From Mycolicibacterium septicum DSM 44393 (lineage in GTDB: Bacteria; Actinomycetota; Actinomycetes; Mycobacteriales; Mycobacteriaceae), in contig NZ_HG322951.1 of NCBI RefSeq assembly GCF_000455325.1, positions 4,038,624 through 4,102,623 of the forward strand: a stretch of 64,000 bases of DNA, written 5' to 3'. The translations under genes were made by a program, and so were the position numbers. Under the pieces are notes generated by a model. It had not been told where the DNA came from. It ran no database searches and was given only the letters and a program-made list of their open reading frames with translations. This document shows positions 33,137-42,380 of this stretch, in pieces. Positions within the stretch are counted from its first letter, which is position 1. Each line of letters begins with the position of its first letter.

Positions 33137-34573
33137 GTGAGATTTCTGAACGGACACACCCCGCCGTACGACCTGACCTACAACGACGTCTTCGTCGTGC
33201 CCGGACGGTCGGATGTGGCATCGCGGTTCGACGTCGACCTGTCCACATCCGACGGGTCCGGCACCACCATCCCGGTGGTGGTGGCGAACATGACGGCGGT
33301 GGCGGGCCGACGCATGGCCGAGACCATCGCCCGGCGCGGCGGCATCGTGGTGCTGCCGCAGGATCTGCCGAGCACCGTGGTCGCCGACACCGTGCAGTTC
33401 GTCAAGAGCCGCGACCTGGTGGTGGACACACCGGTGACCCTGAGCCCGGACGACTCGGTATCCGACGCCACGGCGTTGCTGCACAAACGTGCGCACGGCG
33501 CGGCGGTGGTGGTGTTCGAGGGACGCCCGATCGGGCTGGTCACCGAGGCCGGCTGCGCGGGCGTGGACCGGTTCGCCCGGATCCGTGACGTCGCGGTGAC
33601 GGATTTCGTCACCGCGCCGGTGGGCACCGACCCGAGGAAGGTGTTCGACCTCCTCGAACACGCGCCGATCGATCTCGCGGTGCTCACCGAGGCCGACGGC
33701 TCCCTGGCCGGCGTGCTGACCCGCACCGCCGCGGTGCGGGCCGGCATTTACAGCCCGGCCGTCGACGCGGCCGGACGCCTGCGCATCGCCGCGGCGGTCG
33801 GCATCAACGGCGACGTCGGCGCGAAGGCCCGCGCCCTGGCCGAGGCCGGGGTCGACCTGCTCGTCATCGACACCGCCCACGGCCATCAGGTCAAGATGCT
33901 CGATGCCATCAAGTCGGTGGCGTCACTGGATCTCGGCCTGCCGCTGGCGGCGGGCAACGTGGTCTCCGCCGAGGGCACCCGCGACCTCATCGAGGCCGGT
34001 GCGTCGATCGTGAAGGTCGGCGTGGGCCCCGGCGCGATGTGCACCACCCGGATGATGACCGGTGTCGGCCGGCCGCAGTTCTCGGCTGTCGTCGAATGTT
34101 CGGCTGCGGCAAAGGAACTCGGCGCCCACGTGTGGGCGGACGGTGGGGTTCGGCACCCGCGCGACGTAGCGTTGGCGCTGGCCGCCGGCGCTGCCAACGT
34201 GATGATCGGCTCCTGGTTCGCCGGGACCTACGAGTCCCCCGGCGACCTGCTGCACGACCGGGAGGAACGGCCGTACAAGGAGAGCTACGGCATGGCCTCC
34301 AAGCGTGCGGTGGCCGCCCGTACCGCCGGGGACAGCCAATTCGACCGGGCCCGGAAGGCCCTGTTCGAGGAGGGCATCTCGTCCTCGCGGATGAGCCTCG
34401 ACCCGGGCCGCGGCGGCGTCGAGGACCTCCTCGACCACATCACCTCGGGGGTGCGCAGCACCTGCACCTATGTCGGCGCCACCAACCTCGCCGAACTACA
34501 CGAGAAGGTGGTGCTGGGAGTCCAGTCGGCCGCCGGTTTCGCCGAAGGCCATCCGCTGCCGACGGGCTGGTAA
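33137..34573 (+). CDS. guaB1: GuaB1: IMP dehydrogenase/GMP reductase-family protein with CBS domains
   Basis: A 478-residue TIM-barrel protein with an inserted CBS pair (about residues 95-205). The catalytic Cys is C302 in GVGPGAMCTTRMMTGVG, and the nucleotide loop ADGGVRHPRDVALALAAGA follows. Mycobacterial GuaB1 proteins have been shown to act as GMP reductases, turning GMP into IMP with NADPH, instead of IMP dehydrogenases. The CBS pair lets purine nucleotides tune activity. GTG 33137 is the start. A TAAGGT -10 at 33113-33118 overlaps the end of the gnd region, so guaB1 may have its own promoter. Confidence 0.92.
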   Translation: MRFLNGHTPPYDLTYNDVFVVPGRSDVASRFDVDLSTSDGSGTTIPVVVANMTAVAGRRMAETIARRGGIVVLPQDLPSTVVADTVQFVKSRDLVVDTPVTLSPDDSVSDATALLHKRAHGAAVVVFEGRPIGLVTEAGCAGVDRFARIRDVAVTDFVTAPVGTDPRKVFDLLEHAPIDLAVLTEADGSLAGVLTRTAAVRAGIYSPAVDAAGRLRIAAAVGINGDVGAKARALAEAGVDLLVIDTAHGHQVKMLDAIKSVASLDLGLPLAAGNVVSAEGTRDLIEAGASIVKVGVGPGAMCTTRMMTGVGRPQFSAVVECSAAAKELGAHVWADGGVRHPRDVALALAAGAANVMIGSWFAGTYESPGDLLHDREERPYKESYGMASKRAVAARTAGDSQFDRARKALFEEGISSSRMSLDPGRGGVEDLLDHITSGVRSTCTYVGATNLAELHEKVVLGVQSAAGFAEGHPLPTGW

Positions 34574-34586
34574 TCCGGCGGGTCGC

Positions 34587-34811
34587 GATACTATTGGGGT
34601 TCCTGTATACCGAGCGGACAGTGGCATGTCGCCATTTCGTCCACTCGGTCAGATCGAACGAAAGGGTTCACGTGCCGTTGGCACCCACCGAGGCCTCCGG
34701 TTCTGAACCGGCCTTCGGGGTGGAACACCAGTCACTTCTGAGCGCCGAAGCTGACGACCCCTCTTCTAGTCGGCCGGGCCCCGGGCCCGGCGTAGCACTG
34801 GTGAGAATCTG
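34587..34811 (+). promoter_or_regulatory. Structured leader of the CNNM-type operon
   Basis: After a TACTAT -10 (34589-34594) or TATACC (34606-34611), about 200 nt precede the ATG at 34812. Hairpins are: a 10-bp stem with one mismatch (34610-34619 with 34639-34648), GTGCC-GTT-GGCAC (34672-34684), an extended hairpin 34685-34723 with a perfect 7-bp CCGGTTC/GAACCGG tip (34697-34711), and a 9-bp GCCGGGCCC/GGGCCCGGC palindrome (34773-34791) 20 nt before the ATG. The class is not one I recognise. It may sense a metal ion, given the genes behind it. Confidence 0.55.

Positions 34812-34812
<1 letters not shown>
34672..34812 (+). other. Candidate 46-codon leader ORF coupled to the CNNM gene
   Basis: A GTG at 34672, 5 nt after AAAGGG, opens a 46-codon frame beginning VPLAPTEASGSEP and ending RPGPGPGVALVRI. 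Its TGA overlaps the next ATG (TGATG). The peptide has acidic and alternating-proline stretches (AEADDP, PGPGPG) like the Mg-sensing MgtL leader. Third-position G+C of about 67 percent is low for this genome, so the segment may be structured RNA instead. Confidence 0.35.
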
Positions 34813-36171
<1,359 letters not shown>

Positions 36172-36179
<8 letters not shown>

Positions 36180-37224
36180 CATCCTCGGTGTGCTGTTGAC
36201 CGTGCTGCTGCTGGCCGCCAACGCGTTCTTCGTGGCCGCGGAATTCGCGCTGATCTCGGCCCGCCGCGATCGCCTGCAGGCGTTGGCCGAACAGGGTAAA
36301 CGCAGCGCTGTCACCGTGATTCGGGCCGGCGAGCACCTGTCGCTCATGCTGGCCGGATCTCAGCTGGGCATCACGATCTGCTCGATCCTGCTGGGCCGGG
36401 TCGGCGAGCCGGCCGTCGCGCACCTGCTGGAGAAGCCGTTCGCGTTGGTCGGGGTGTCGGACACCGTGCTGCACACGGTGTCGTTCGTCGTCGCGCTGGC
36501 CATCGTGGTGATCCTGCACGTACTGCTCGGCGAGATGGTGCCGAAGAACATCGCCATCGCGGGCCCCGAGACCGCCGCGATGCTGCTGGTCCCGCCGTAT
36601 CTGGTCTACATCCGCGCGGCCCGCCCGTTCATCGCGTTCTACAACTGGTGCGCCAACGTCACCCTGCGGGCGTTCCGGGTCGAGCCGAAGGACGAGCTGG
36701 AATCGGCGGTGTCGACCGTCGAGTTGTCGGAGATGATCGCCGAGTCGGTTTCCGAAGGCCTGCTCGACACCGAGGAACACGGTCGGCTGACCCGGGCCCT
36801 GGAGACCCGCAGCCGCACGGTCGACGACGTCGCGATGCCGTTGAGCGAGATCCACGCCATCCGGGTCGCCGCGCCGGGGTCGGGGCCGACCGTCGGCGAT
36901 GTGGAACGGGCCCTCACCGACACGGGCTATTCACGCTTCCCGGTGGCGGATTCCTTCGGCGAGTTCATCGGGTACCTGCACATCAAGGATGTGCTGCCGC
37001 ACATCAACGACCCCGATGCGGTGCTGGACGTGTCGATGGTGCGCCCGCTGCCGCGGATCCCGGCGTCCACACCGCTGCCCGACGCCTTGTCGCGGATGCG
37101 GCGGAGCAACAGCCACCTCGCGCTCGTGACCGGACCCGACGACGCCGTTACGGCGATGGTCGCGCTGGAGGATCTGGTCGAGGACCTGGTCGGCACGGTG
37201 CGCGACGGTACGCACCGCATCTGA
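36172..37224 (+). CDS. Second CNNM-type membrane protein, short form
   Basis: A 350-residue paralogue of the preceding protein, overlapping it by 8 bp and so translated with it. The DUF21 domain (FVAAEFALISARRDRL; LGEMVPKNIAIAGP) covers residues 1-185 and the CBS pair 205-345 (YLHIKDVLPHI; MVALEDLVEDLVGTVRDG). The protein stops right after the CBS pair, so the C-terminal CorC_HlyC domain present in its neighbour is missing. Orthologous in position to Rv1841c. The two probably form a hetero-oligomer in the membrane. Confidence 0.92.
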
Positions 37225-37233
37225 GCGGTAGGG

Positions 37234-37848
37234 CTATCCCCCGGGTTGCTCGAGCATCCCGCGCAGGATCAGCTCGGCCAGATCGGCGGCGGCACGTTCG
37301 ATCTCCTGGGGATCGTCGACCCCGCGTACGCACACGGCGTACATGGCCGCCCCGCCGATCGCATCCATGATGGTGTCGACGTTGATCTGCCTGCGGGCGC
37401 GCCTCGCTGAGTCCGGGTCGGTCAAAAGCGATGCGAGCTGGGTGCGCGCGGCGGCGTCCAGTCGCTCCGTCATGAGCCTGCGGATGTCGGAGTCCGCCCG
37501 CAGTTCGGTCAACAGGCCCGGAATCGATTCCCGCACAGCGGGATCGCAGAACATCAGAAACGCTCCGCGACACAGCCGGGTGATCTCGGTGGCGATGTCG
37601 TCGCTCGGCGCGGCCGGGTCCAGATCCGGGAACACCGCCTCATGGACCAGCAGCGCCTTGGACTTCCACCTGCGGTAGATGGTCGGCCGGCTGACCCCGG
37701 CCGTGCCGGCGATCAGGTCGATGGACGTCGCCGCATACCCGCGCTGCACCAGCAGCCGCCGGGTCGCGCTCAGCACGGCCTGGTCGATCGACGGGTCGGG
37801 CCGGGAGCCCTGCCGCCGATGGCGAGTGCCTGCCGAACGCGTCGCCAC
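37234..37848 (-). CDS. TetR/AcrR-family repressor
   Basis: A 204-residue repressor. The helix-turn-helix is in residues about 22-67 (ATRRLLVQRGYAATSIDLIAGTAGVSRPTIYRRW). The rest is the helical ligand domain (IRRLMTERLDAAARTQLASLL; TIMDAIGGAAMYAV). It is divergent from the quinone-oxidoreductase gene, and a 12-bp inverted repeat sits between them, so it most likely represses that gene and itself. Inducer unknown; a small electrophile or quinone is plausible from the target. Confidence 0.92.
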   Translation of the reverse strand: MATRSAGTRHRRQGSRPDPSIDQAVLSATRRLLVQRGYAATSIDLIAGTAGVSRPTIYRRWKSKALLVHEAVFPDLDPAAPSDDIATEITRLCRGAFLMFCDPAVRESIPGLLTELRADSDIRRLMTERLDAAARTQLASLLTDPDSARRARRQINVDTIMDAIGGAAMYAVCVRGVDDPQEIERAAADLAELILRGMLEQPGG

Positions 37849-37935
37849 GCTGTCTCCTCACATCGCCGGGCAGGTCAGCCGAGTCTGGCACAGCAGTGAC
37901 CGCCCACTGGAACGCACTGTTGCCATGGTGCCACA

Positions 37936-37962
37936 TTTGTTGTTACATCGTGTAATAACAAA
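37936..37962. promoter_or_regulatory. TetR operator (27-bp inverted repeat)
   Basis: Arms TTTGTTGTTACA (37936-37947) and TGTAATAACAAA (37951-37962) pair at 11 of 12 positions around TCG. The repeat is 22 bp before the oxidoreductase GTG and 88 bp before the TetR ATG, and is A+T-rich in a G+C-rich background. This is the expected place for the operator of the divergent TetR protein. Confidence 0.8.
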
Positions 37963-37984
37963 TACTCCATGGAGGTGCGAGTCA

Positions 37985-39058
37985 GTGAACGATGTTGCAG
38001 TCAAACCGATTTCGGCCGAAGCCTGGGTGGCCACCGCCCTCGGGGATCCGGCGAAGGTCCTGGAACGCCAGACGGTCGAGGTGCGCGCACCCGGGCCCGG
38101 CGAGGTGCGGGTCGCGGTGCGCGCGTTCTGCCTGAACTTCAACGACATCGACGTCATCCAGGGCCGGTACACCACCATGCCCCTGCAGCCGCCGTTCATC
38201 CCCGGCATGGAGGCCGTCGGCGTCGTCGAGAGCGCCGGGCTCGGCGCCGAGCATCTGGTGGGCCGGCGCATCGTGGGTATCCCCTCGATGGCGTTCGGCG
38301 GGTACGCCTCCTACGCCATCGTCGACGCGGCGACCGCACTGGAGCTGCCGGCCTGGGTCGGTGACGCCGACGGCGCCGCCCTGCACTACCCGTTCCATCT
38401 GGGCTGGTTCGCACTGCACGAGCGGGGCCGGCTCAAGCCCGGCGAGACGTTGCTGGTGCACGCGGCGGCCGGCGGAACCGGGTCGGGCGCGCTGGTGCTC
38501 GGCAAGGCGCTCGGTGCCCGCGTGATCGCCACCGCGGGCAGTGACGAGAAGGTCGAGTTCTGTCGCGAACTGGGCGCCGATCACGCCGTCAACTACCGCA
38601 ACGGCGACTGGGTGGAGCAGGTCATGGACCTCACCTACGGCCGCGGGGTCGACGTCGCATTCGACGCGGTCGGCGGCAGCGTCACCACCGACACGTTCCG
38701 CTGCATGGGCCTGCACGGGCGGCACCTGATGGCCGGATTCGCCGAGGACATCGCACTGGAGGACGGTGACTACCTCTCGCCGCGCCCCATCGCCTACGGC
38801 AACTTCGACGTGTGCGGGGTCTGCCTGGTCTACGTGACCGACCCGCTGGCGGTCCGCCGCACCCTCGGCTTCAACTGGCCGGCCCGTTCCGAGGGCCTCG
38901 ACGCCCACGTCAAACTGCTCGAAATGCTCCGTACGGGGGCCATCCGGACCGTCATCGGCGCCGAGGTGGCGTGGTCGGACCTGCCCGCCCAACTGGAGCG
39001 GATGCAGGCCCGGCAGACCACGGGCCGGCTGGTGGTCACCACGGGCGCGCACGACTGA
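37985..39058 (+). CDS. NAD(P)H:quinone oxidoreductase-family protein (zinc-free MDR)
   Basis: A 357-residue medium-chain reductase of the QOR type. It lacks the zinc Cys ligands, has the GroES-like N-domain (FCLNFNDIDVIQGRY; PFIPGMEAVGVV), and the cofactor motif LLVHAAAGGTGSGALVLGKALGARVIATAG, where AAxGGxG marks NADPH-dependent QOR enzymes. It likely reduces quinones or alpha,beta-unsaturated carbonyls. GTG 37985 has GGAGG 9 nt upstream and follows the TetR operator, so this start is preferred over a 102-codon longer frame running through the divergent gene. Confidence 0.9.
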   Translation: MNDVAVKPISAEAWVATALGDPAKVLERQTVEVRAPGPGEVRVAVRAFCLNFNDIDVIQGRYTTMPLQPPFIPGMEAVGVVESAGLGAEHLVGRRIVGIPSMAFGGYASYAIVDAATALELPAWVGDADGAALHYPFHLGWFALHERGRLKPGETLLVHAAAGGTGSGALVLGKALGARVIATAGSDEKVEFCRELGADHAVNYRNGDWVEQVMDLTYGRGVDVAFDAVGGSVTTDTFRCMGLHGRHLMAGFAEDIALEDGDYLSPRPIAYGNFDVCGVCLVYVTDPLAVRRTLGFNWPARSEGLDAHVKLLEMLRTGAIRTVIGAEVAWSDLPAQLERMQARQTTGRLVVTTGAHD

Positions 39059-39121
39059 GCCCGCAACTCCACAGGTAGGCTCGAGCCGCACGGCGGCGGC
39101 AGGCCACCCGGTGGAGGAGAC

Positions 39122-40048
39122 ATGGAAGGACGCGCTGGATCCGACGCGGCTGGACTGACCCTTCCGGGCATCGCCGAAGCCGACGAAGTTCTGGCGGCCC
39201 CGGACTGGGCGGAACGAGCAGAATCACACCGGCGACGCGCCGACGAATTCCTCACACCGCACCTGCGCCGCCAACACGCCGGTGAACCGCATCCGGTGTG
39301 GGATTTCCTGTTCACCTATTACAGCCTCCGTCCCCGGCAGCTGCGGCGATGGCATCCGGGTTTCGGGGTGGTACTCGAGGGCGAGAACGCCGGCTCCTAC
39401 CTGAGCCGCACCGGGTACGGCCCGCACCCGCACGGTGTCACGGTGCGGGCCGACTACCTGAACTCACGCATCGAGACGGTCCGATTCGTCGCGCGGCTGA
39501 TGCGCGCGACCGCCGCGCGGGCACCCCGGATGAACTGCTTCGGCCTACATGAATGGGCCATGGTCTACCGGACTCCCCAGCTACGGCACGACCAGGTTCC
39601 GCTGCGTCTCGGCACCGCCGGAACCGATGCCGTTGTCGAGTCGATGCCGTTGCGGTGCAGTCACTTCGATGCGTTCCGGTTCTTCACCGACGCCGCCGTT
39701 CCCCGCAACGACCGGCAACTGAGCCGGGAGCACCAGATCGAAGCCGAGCAGCCCGGCTGCATCCACGCGGCCATGGACACCTACAAATGGGCCTACAAAC
39801 TGGGTCCTCTGGTGCCTTCGGAATTGGTGATGGACGCACTCGATCTGGCGGCCGACGCGCGGGCACTCGACATGTGTGCCAGCCCATACGACTTGAAGCG
39901 CTATGGTTTCGAGCCGATCGCCATCGAAACACCGGCCGGGCGTGCCGAATACGTCAGGGCCCAGCAGCGCATCGCCGAACGGGCGGCTCCGTTGCGGATC
40001 ACTCTGGCAAACAGGTGTGAGCTGTTGCTCACCAGGCTGGACGGCTGA
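39122..40048 (+). CDS. Conserved protein of the family annotated as 3-methyladenine DNA glycosylase
   Basis: A 308-residue soluble protein conserved in actinobacteria. Databases often call it 3-methyladenine DNA glycosylase, but I see no helix-hairpin-helix or AAG-type active-site motif. Distinct segments are HPVWDFLFTYYSLRPRQLRRWHPGF, CFGLHEWAMVYR and QPGCIHAAMDTYKWAYKL, with several His, Trp and Cys that might bind a ligand or metal. The glycosylase name should be treated as unproven. GGAGGAG precedes the ATG and TAGGCT about 50 bp upstream is a likely -10. Malate synthase follows after 78 bp. Confidence 0.8.
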   Translation: MEGRAGSDAAGLTLPGIAEADEVLAAPDWAERAESHRRRADEFLTPHLRRQHAGEPHPVWDFLFTYYSLRPRQLRRWHPGFGVVLEGENAGSYLSRTGYGPHPHGVTVRADYLNSRIETVRFVARLMRATAARAPRMNCFGLHEWAMVYRTPQLRHDQVPLRLGTAGTDAVVESMPLRCSHFDAFRFFTDAAVPRNDRQLSREHQIEAEQPGCIHAAMDTYKWAYKLGPLVPSELVMDALDLAADARALDMCASPYDLKRYGFEPIAIETPAGRAEYVRAQQRIAERAAPLRITLANRCELLLTRLDG

Positions 40049-40126
40049 AAGGCCGACGTTACCAATGGGTAAGCTGGATAAACGGCAGGCATCGCACGGT
40101 GCCTGGAGCCGAGGGAGGAAACGCGC

Positions 40127-42325
40127 ATGACCAATCGCGTGACTGTCGGAAACCTGCGTGTCGCGCAGGTGCTGCACGACTTCATCACGAATGAGGCACT
40201 GCCGGGCACCGGCGTCGACCCGGACAGCTTCTGGTCCGGCGTGGACAAGGTCGTCGCTGACCTCACCCCGAAGAACCAGGACCTGCTGGCCCGTCGTGAC
40301 GATCTGCAGGCGCAGATCGACAAGTGGCACCGCGCTCATGTGCTGGAGCCGGTCGACCCCGACGCCTACAAGCAGTTCCTCACCGATATCGGCTACCTGC
40401 TGCCCGAGCCCGCCGACTTCACCATCACCACCTCCGGTGTCGACGACGAGATCACCTCGACCGCCGGTCCGCAGCTCGTGGTGCCGATCCTCAACGCCCG
40501 CTTCGCGCTCAACGCCGCCAACGCCCGCTGGGGCTCGCTGTACGACGCGCTCTACGGCACCGACGTCATCAGTGAAGAGGACGGCGCCGAGAAGGGCACG
40601 GGATACAACAAGGTCCGCGGCGACAAGGTGATCGCCTACGCGCGCAACTTCCTGGACGAGGCAGTGCCGCTGGCCGCGGGTACCTGGGCCGAGGCAACCG
40701 GTCTCAAGATCGATGAGGGCCAGCTGCTCGTCGAGTACGGCGACGGGCTGTCCTCCGGTCTGGCCACCCCCGAGCAGTTCGTCGGCTACACCGGTGAGCT
40801 GGGGCAGCCGCAGTGGTCGGTGCTGCTGGCCAACCACGGCCTGCACATCGAGATCCTGGTCGACCCCGACTCCCCTATCGGCTCCACCGACCCCGCCGGC
40901 ATCAAGGACGTCGTGCTGGAATCCGCGATCACCACGATCATGGACTTCGAGGACTCCGTGGCCGCCGTCGACGCCGACGACAAGGTGCTCGGCTACCGCA
41001 ACTGGCTGGGCCTGAACCGCGGCGACCTGGCCGAAGAGGTCAGCAAGGGCGGCAAGTCGTTCACCCGCGTCCTCAACCCCGACCGCACCTTCACCACCCC
41101 CGACGGCGAGGGTGAGCTGACCCTGCCCGGACGCAGCCTGCTGTTCGTGCGCAACGTCGGACACCTGATGACCAACGACGCGATCGTGGATGCGGACGGC
41201 AACGAGATCCCCGAAGGCATCCAGGACGCGCTGTTCACCGGCCTGATCGCCATGCACGGACTCAAGGATGACGAGGCGAACGGCCCGCTGAAGAACAGCC
41301 GCACCGGATCGGTCTACATCGTCAAGCCCAAGATGCACGGCCCCGACGAGGTCGCCTTCGCCTGCGAGCTGTTCGGCCGTGTCGAGGACGTGTTGGGCCT
41401 GCCCGGCGGCACCCTCAAGGTCGGCATCATGGACGAGGAACGCCGCACCACGGTCAACCTGAAGGCGAGCATCAAGGCCGCCGCCGACCGCGTGGTGTTC
41501 ATCAACACCGGCTTCCTGGACCGCACCGGCGACGAGATCCACACCTCGATGGAGGCCGGCCCGATGATCCGCAAGGGCGCCATGAAGGCCCAGCCGTGGA
41601 TCAAGGCGTACGAGGACAACAACGTCGACGTGGGCCTGGCCACCGGCCTGGCCGGCAAGGCCCAGATCGGCAAGGGCATGTGGGCCATGACCGATCTGAT
41701 GGCCGACATGGTCGAGCAGAAGATCGGCCAGCCGAAGGCCGGTGCCACCACCGCGTGGGTTCCCTCGCCGACCGCCGCCACCCTGCACGCGATGCACTAC
41801 CACCAGGTGGACGTCGAGGCCGTGCAAAAGGAACTGGCAGGCAAGAAGCGTGCCAAGCTCGAAGACCTGCTGACGATCCCGCTGGCGGATTCCTCGTTGA
41901 CCTGGTCGCCCGAGGAGATCCACGAAGAGGTGGACAACAACTGCCAGTCGATCCTGGGCTACGTGGTCCGCTGGATCGACGCCGGTGTCGGCTGCTCCAA
42001 GGTTCCCGACATCCACGACATCGCGCTCATGGAAGACCGCGCCACACTGCGGATCTCCAGCCAGTTGCTGGCCAACTGGCTGCGTCACGGCGTCATCACC
42101 GAGGAGGACGTCAAGGCCAGCCTGCGCCGGATGGCCGCGGTCGTCGACGAGCAGAACGCCGGCGATCCCGACTATCTGGCGATGGCACCCAACCCCGATG
42201 CCAGCATCGCGTTCGGCGCGGCACAGGAGCTGATCCTGGCCGGAGCTCAGCAGCCCAACGGCTACACCGAGCCGATCCTGCACCGCCGCCGCCGCGAGTT
42301 CAAAGCGAGCACCGCCGGGAAGTGA
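40127..42325 (+). CDS. glcB: Malate synthase G
   Basis: A 732-residue enzyme that joins glyoxylate and acetyl-CoA to malate, the second step of the glyoxylate shunt needed for growth on fatty acids and acetate. The G-form length (about 720-740) fits. The catalytic-base Asp is in MEDRATLRISSQ (D637), the glyoxylate/Mg site is in VFINTGFLDRTGDEIHTSME, and MDFEDSVAAVDADDK lies in the beta-barrel. Matches Rv1837c. A strong GGGAGG lies before the ATG. Isocitrate lyase is not in this window. Confidence 0.97.
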   Translation: MTNRVTVGNLRVAQVLHDFITNEALPGTGVDPDSFWSGVDKVVADLTPKNQDLLARRDDLQAQIDKWHRAHVLEPVDPDAYKQFLTDIGYLLPEPADFTITTSGVDDEITSTAGPQLVVPILNARFALNAANARWGSLYDALYGTDVISEEDGAEKGTGYNKVRGDKVIAYARNFLDEAVPLAAGTWAEATGLKIDEGQLLVEYGDGLSSGLATPEQFVGYTGELGQPQWSVLLANHGLHIEILVDPDSPIGSTDPAGIKDVVLESAITTIMDFEDSVAAVDADDKVLGYRNWLGLNRGDLAEEVSKGGKSFTRVLNPDRTFTTPDGEGELTLPGRSLLFVRNVGHLMTNDAIVDADGNEIPEGIQDALFTGLIAMHGLKDDEANGPLKNSRTGSVYIVKPKMHGPDEVAFACELFGRVEDVLGLPGGTLKVGIMDEERRTTVNLKASIKAAADRVVFINTGFLDRTGDEIHTSMEAGPMIRKGAMKAQPWIKAYEDNNVDVGLATGLAGKAQIGKGMWAMTDLMADMVEQKIGQPKAGATTAWVPSPTAATLHAMHYHQVDVEAVQKELAGKKRAKLEDLLTIPLADSSLTWSPEEIHEEVDNNCQSILGYVVRWIDAGVGCSKVPDIHDIALMEDRATLRISSQLLANWLRHGVITEEDVKASLRRMAAVVDEQNAGDPDYLAMAPNPDASIAFGAAQELILAGAQQPNGYTEPILHRRRREFKASTAGK

Positions 42326-42380
42326 TTAGACTTCGGCGGGTCCGGATGACTAGTCGGCGCGAGACGTACAGGGGTTAGGA

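Noticed and set aside
33126..33140. Four-codon frame ending GTGA on the guaB1 start, 7 nt after TAAGGT
   Set aside because: Too short to separate from chance, although the -10 spacing fits; noted only under guaB1 promoter use.
34600..34811. Known M-box (Mg2+) or yybP-ykoY (Mn2+) riboswitch before the CNNM gene
   Set aside because: The conserved core sequences of both classes were looked for and not found, so the leader is left as an unknown class.
39122..40048. Firm call as 3-methyladenine DNA glycosylase
   Set aside because: No helix-hairpin-helix or AAG motif is visible; the name is kept only as a database habit.
40065..40130. 21-codon ORF ending ATGA on the glcB start
   Set aside because: glcB has a strong ribosome site of its own, the small frame has no good start signal, and such overlaps are expected by chance at ATGA starts.
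39581..42283. 900-codon minus-strand frame opposite malate synthase
   Set aside because: Antisense shadow of glcB; no recognisable motif.
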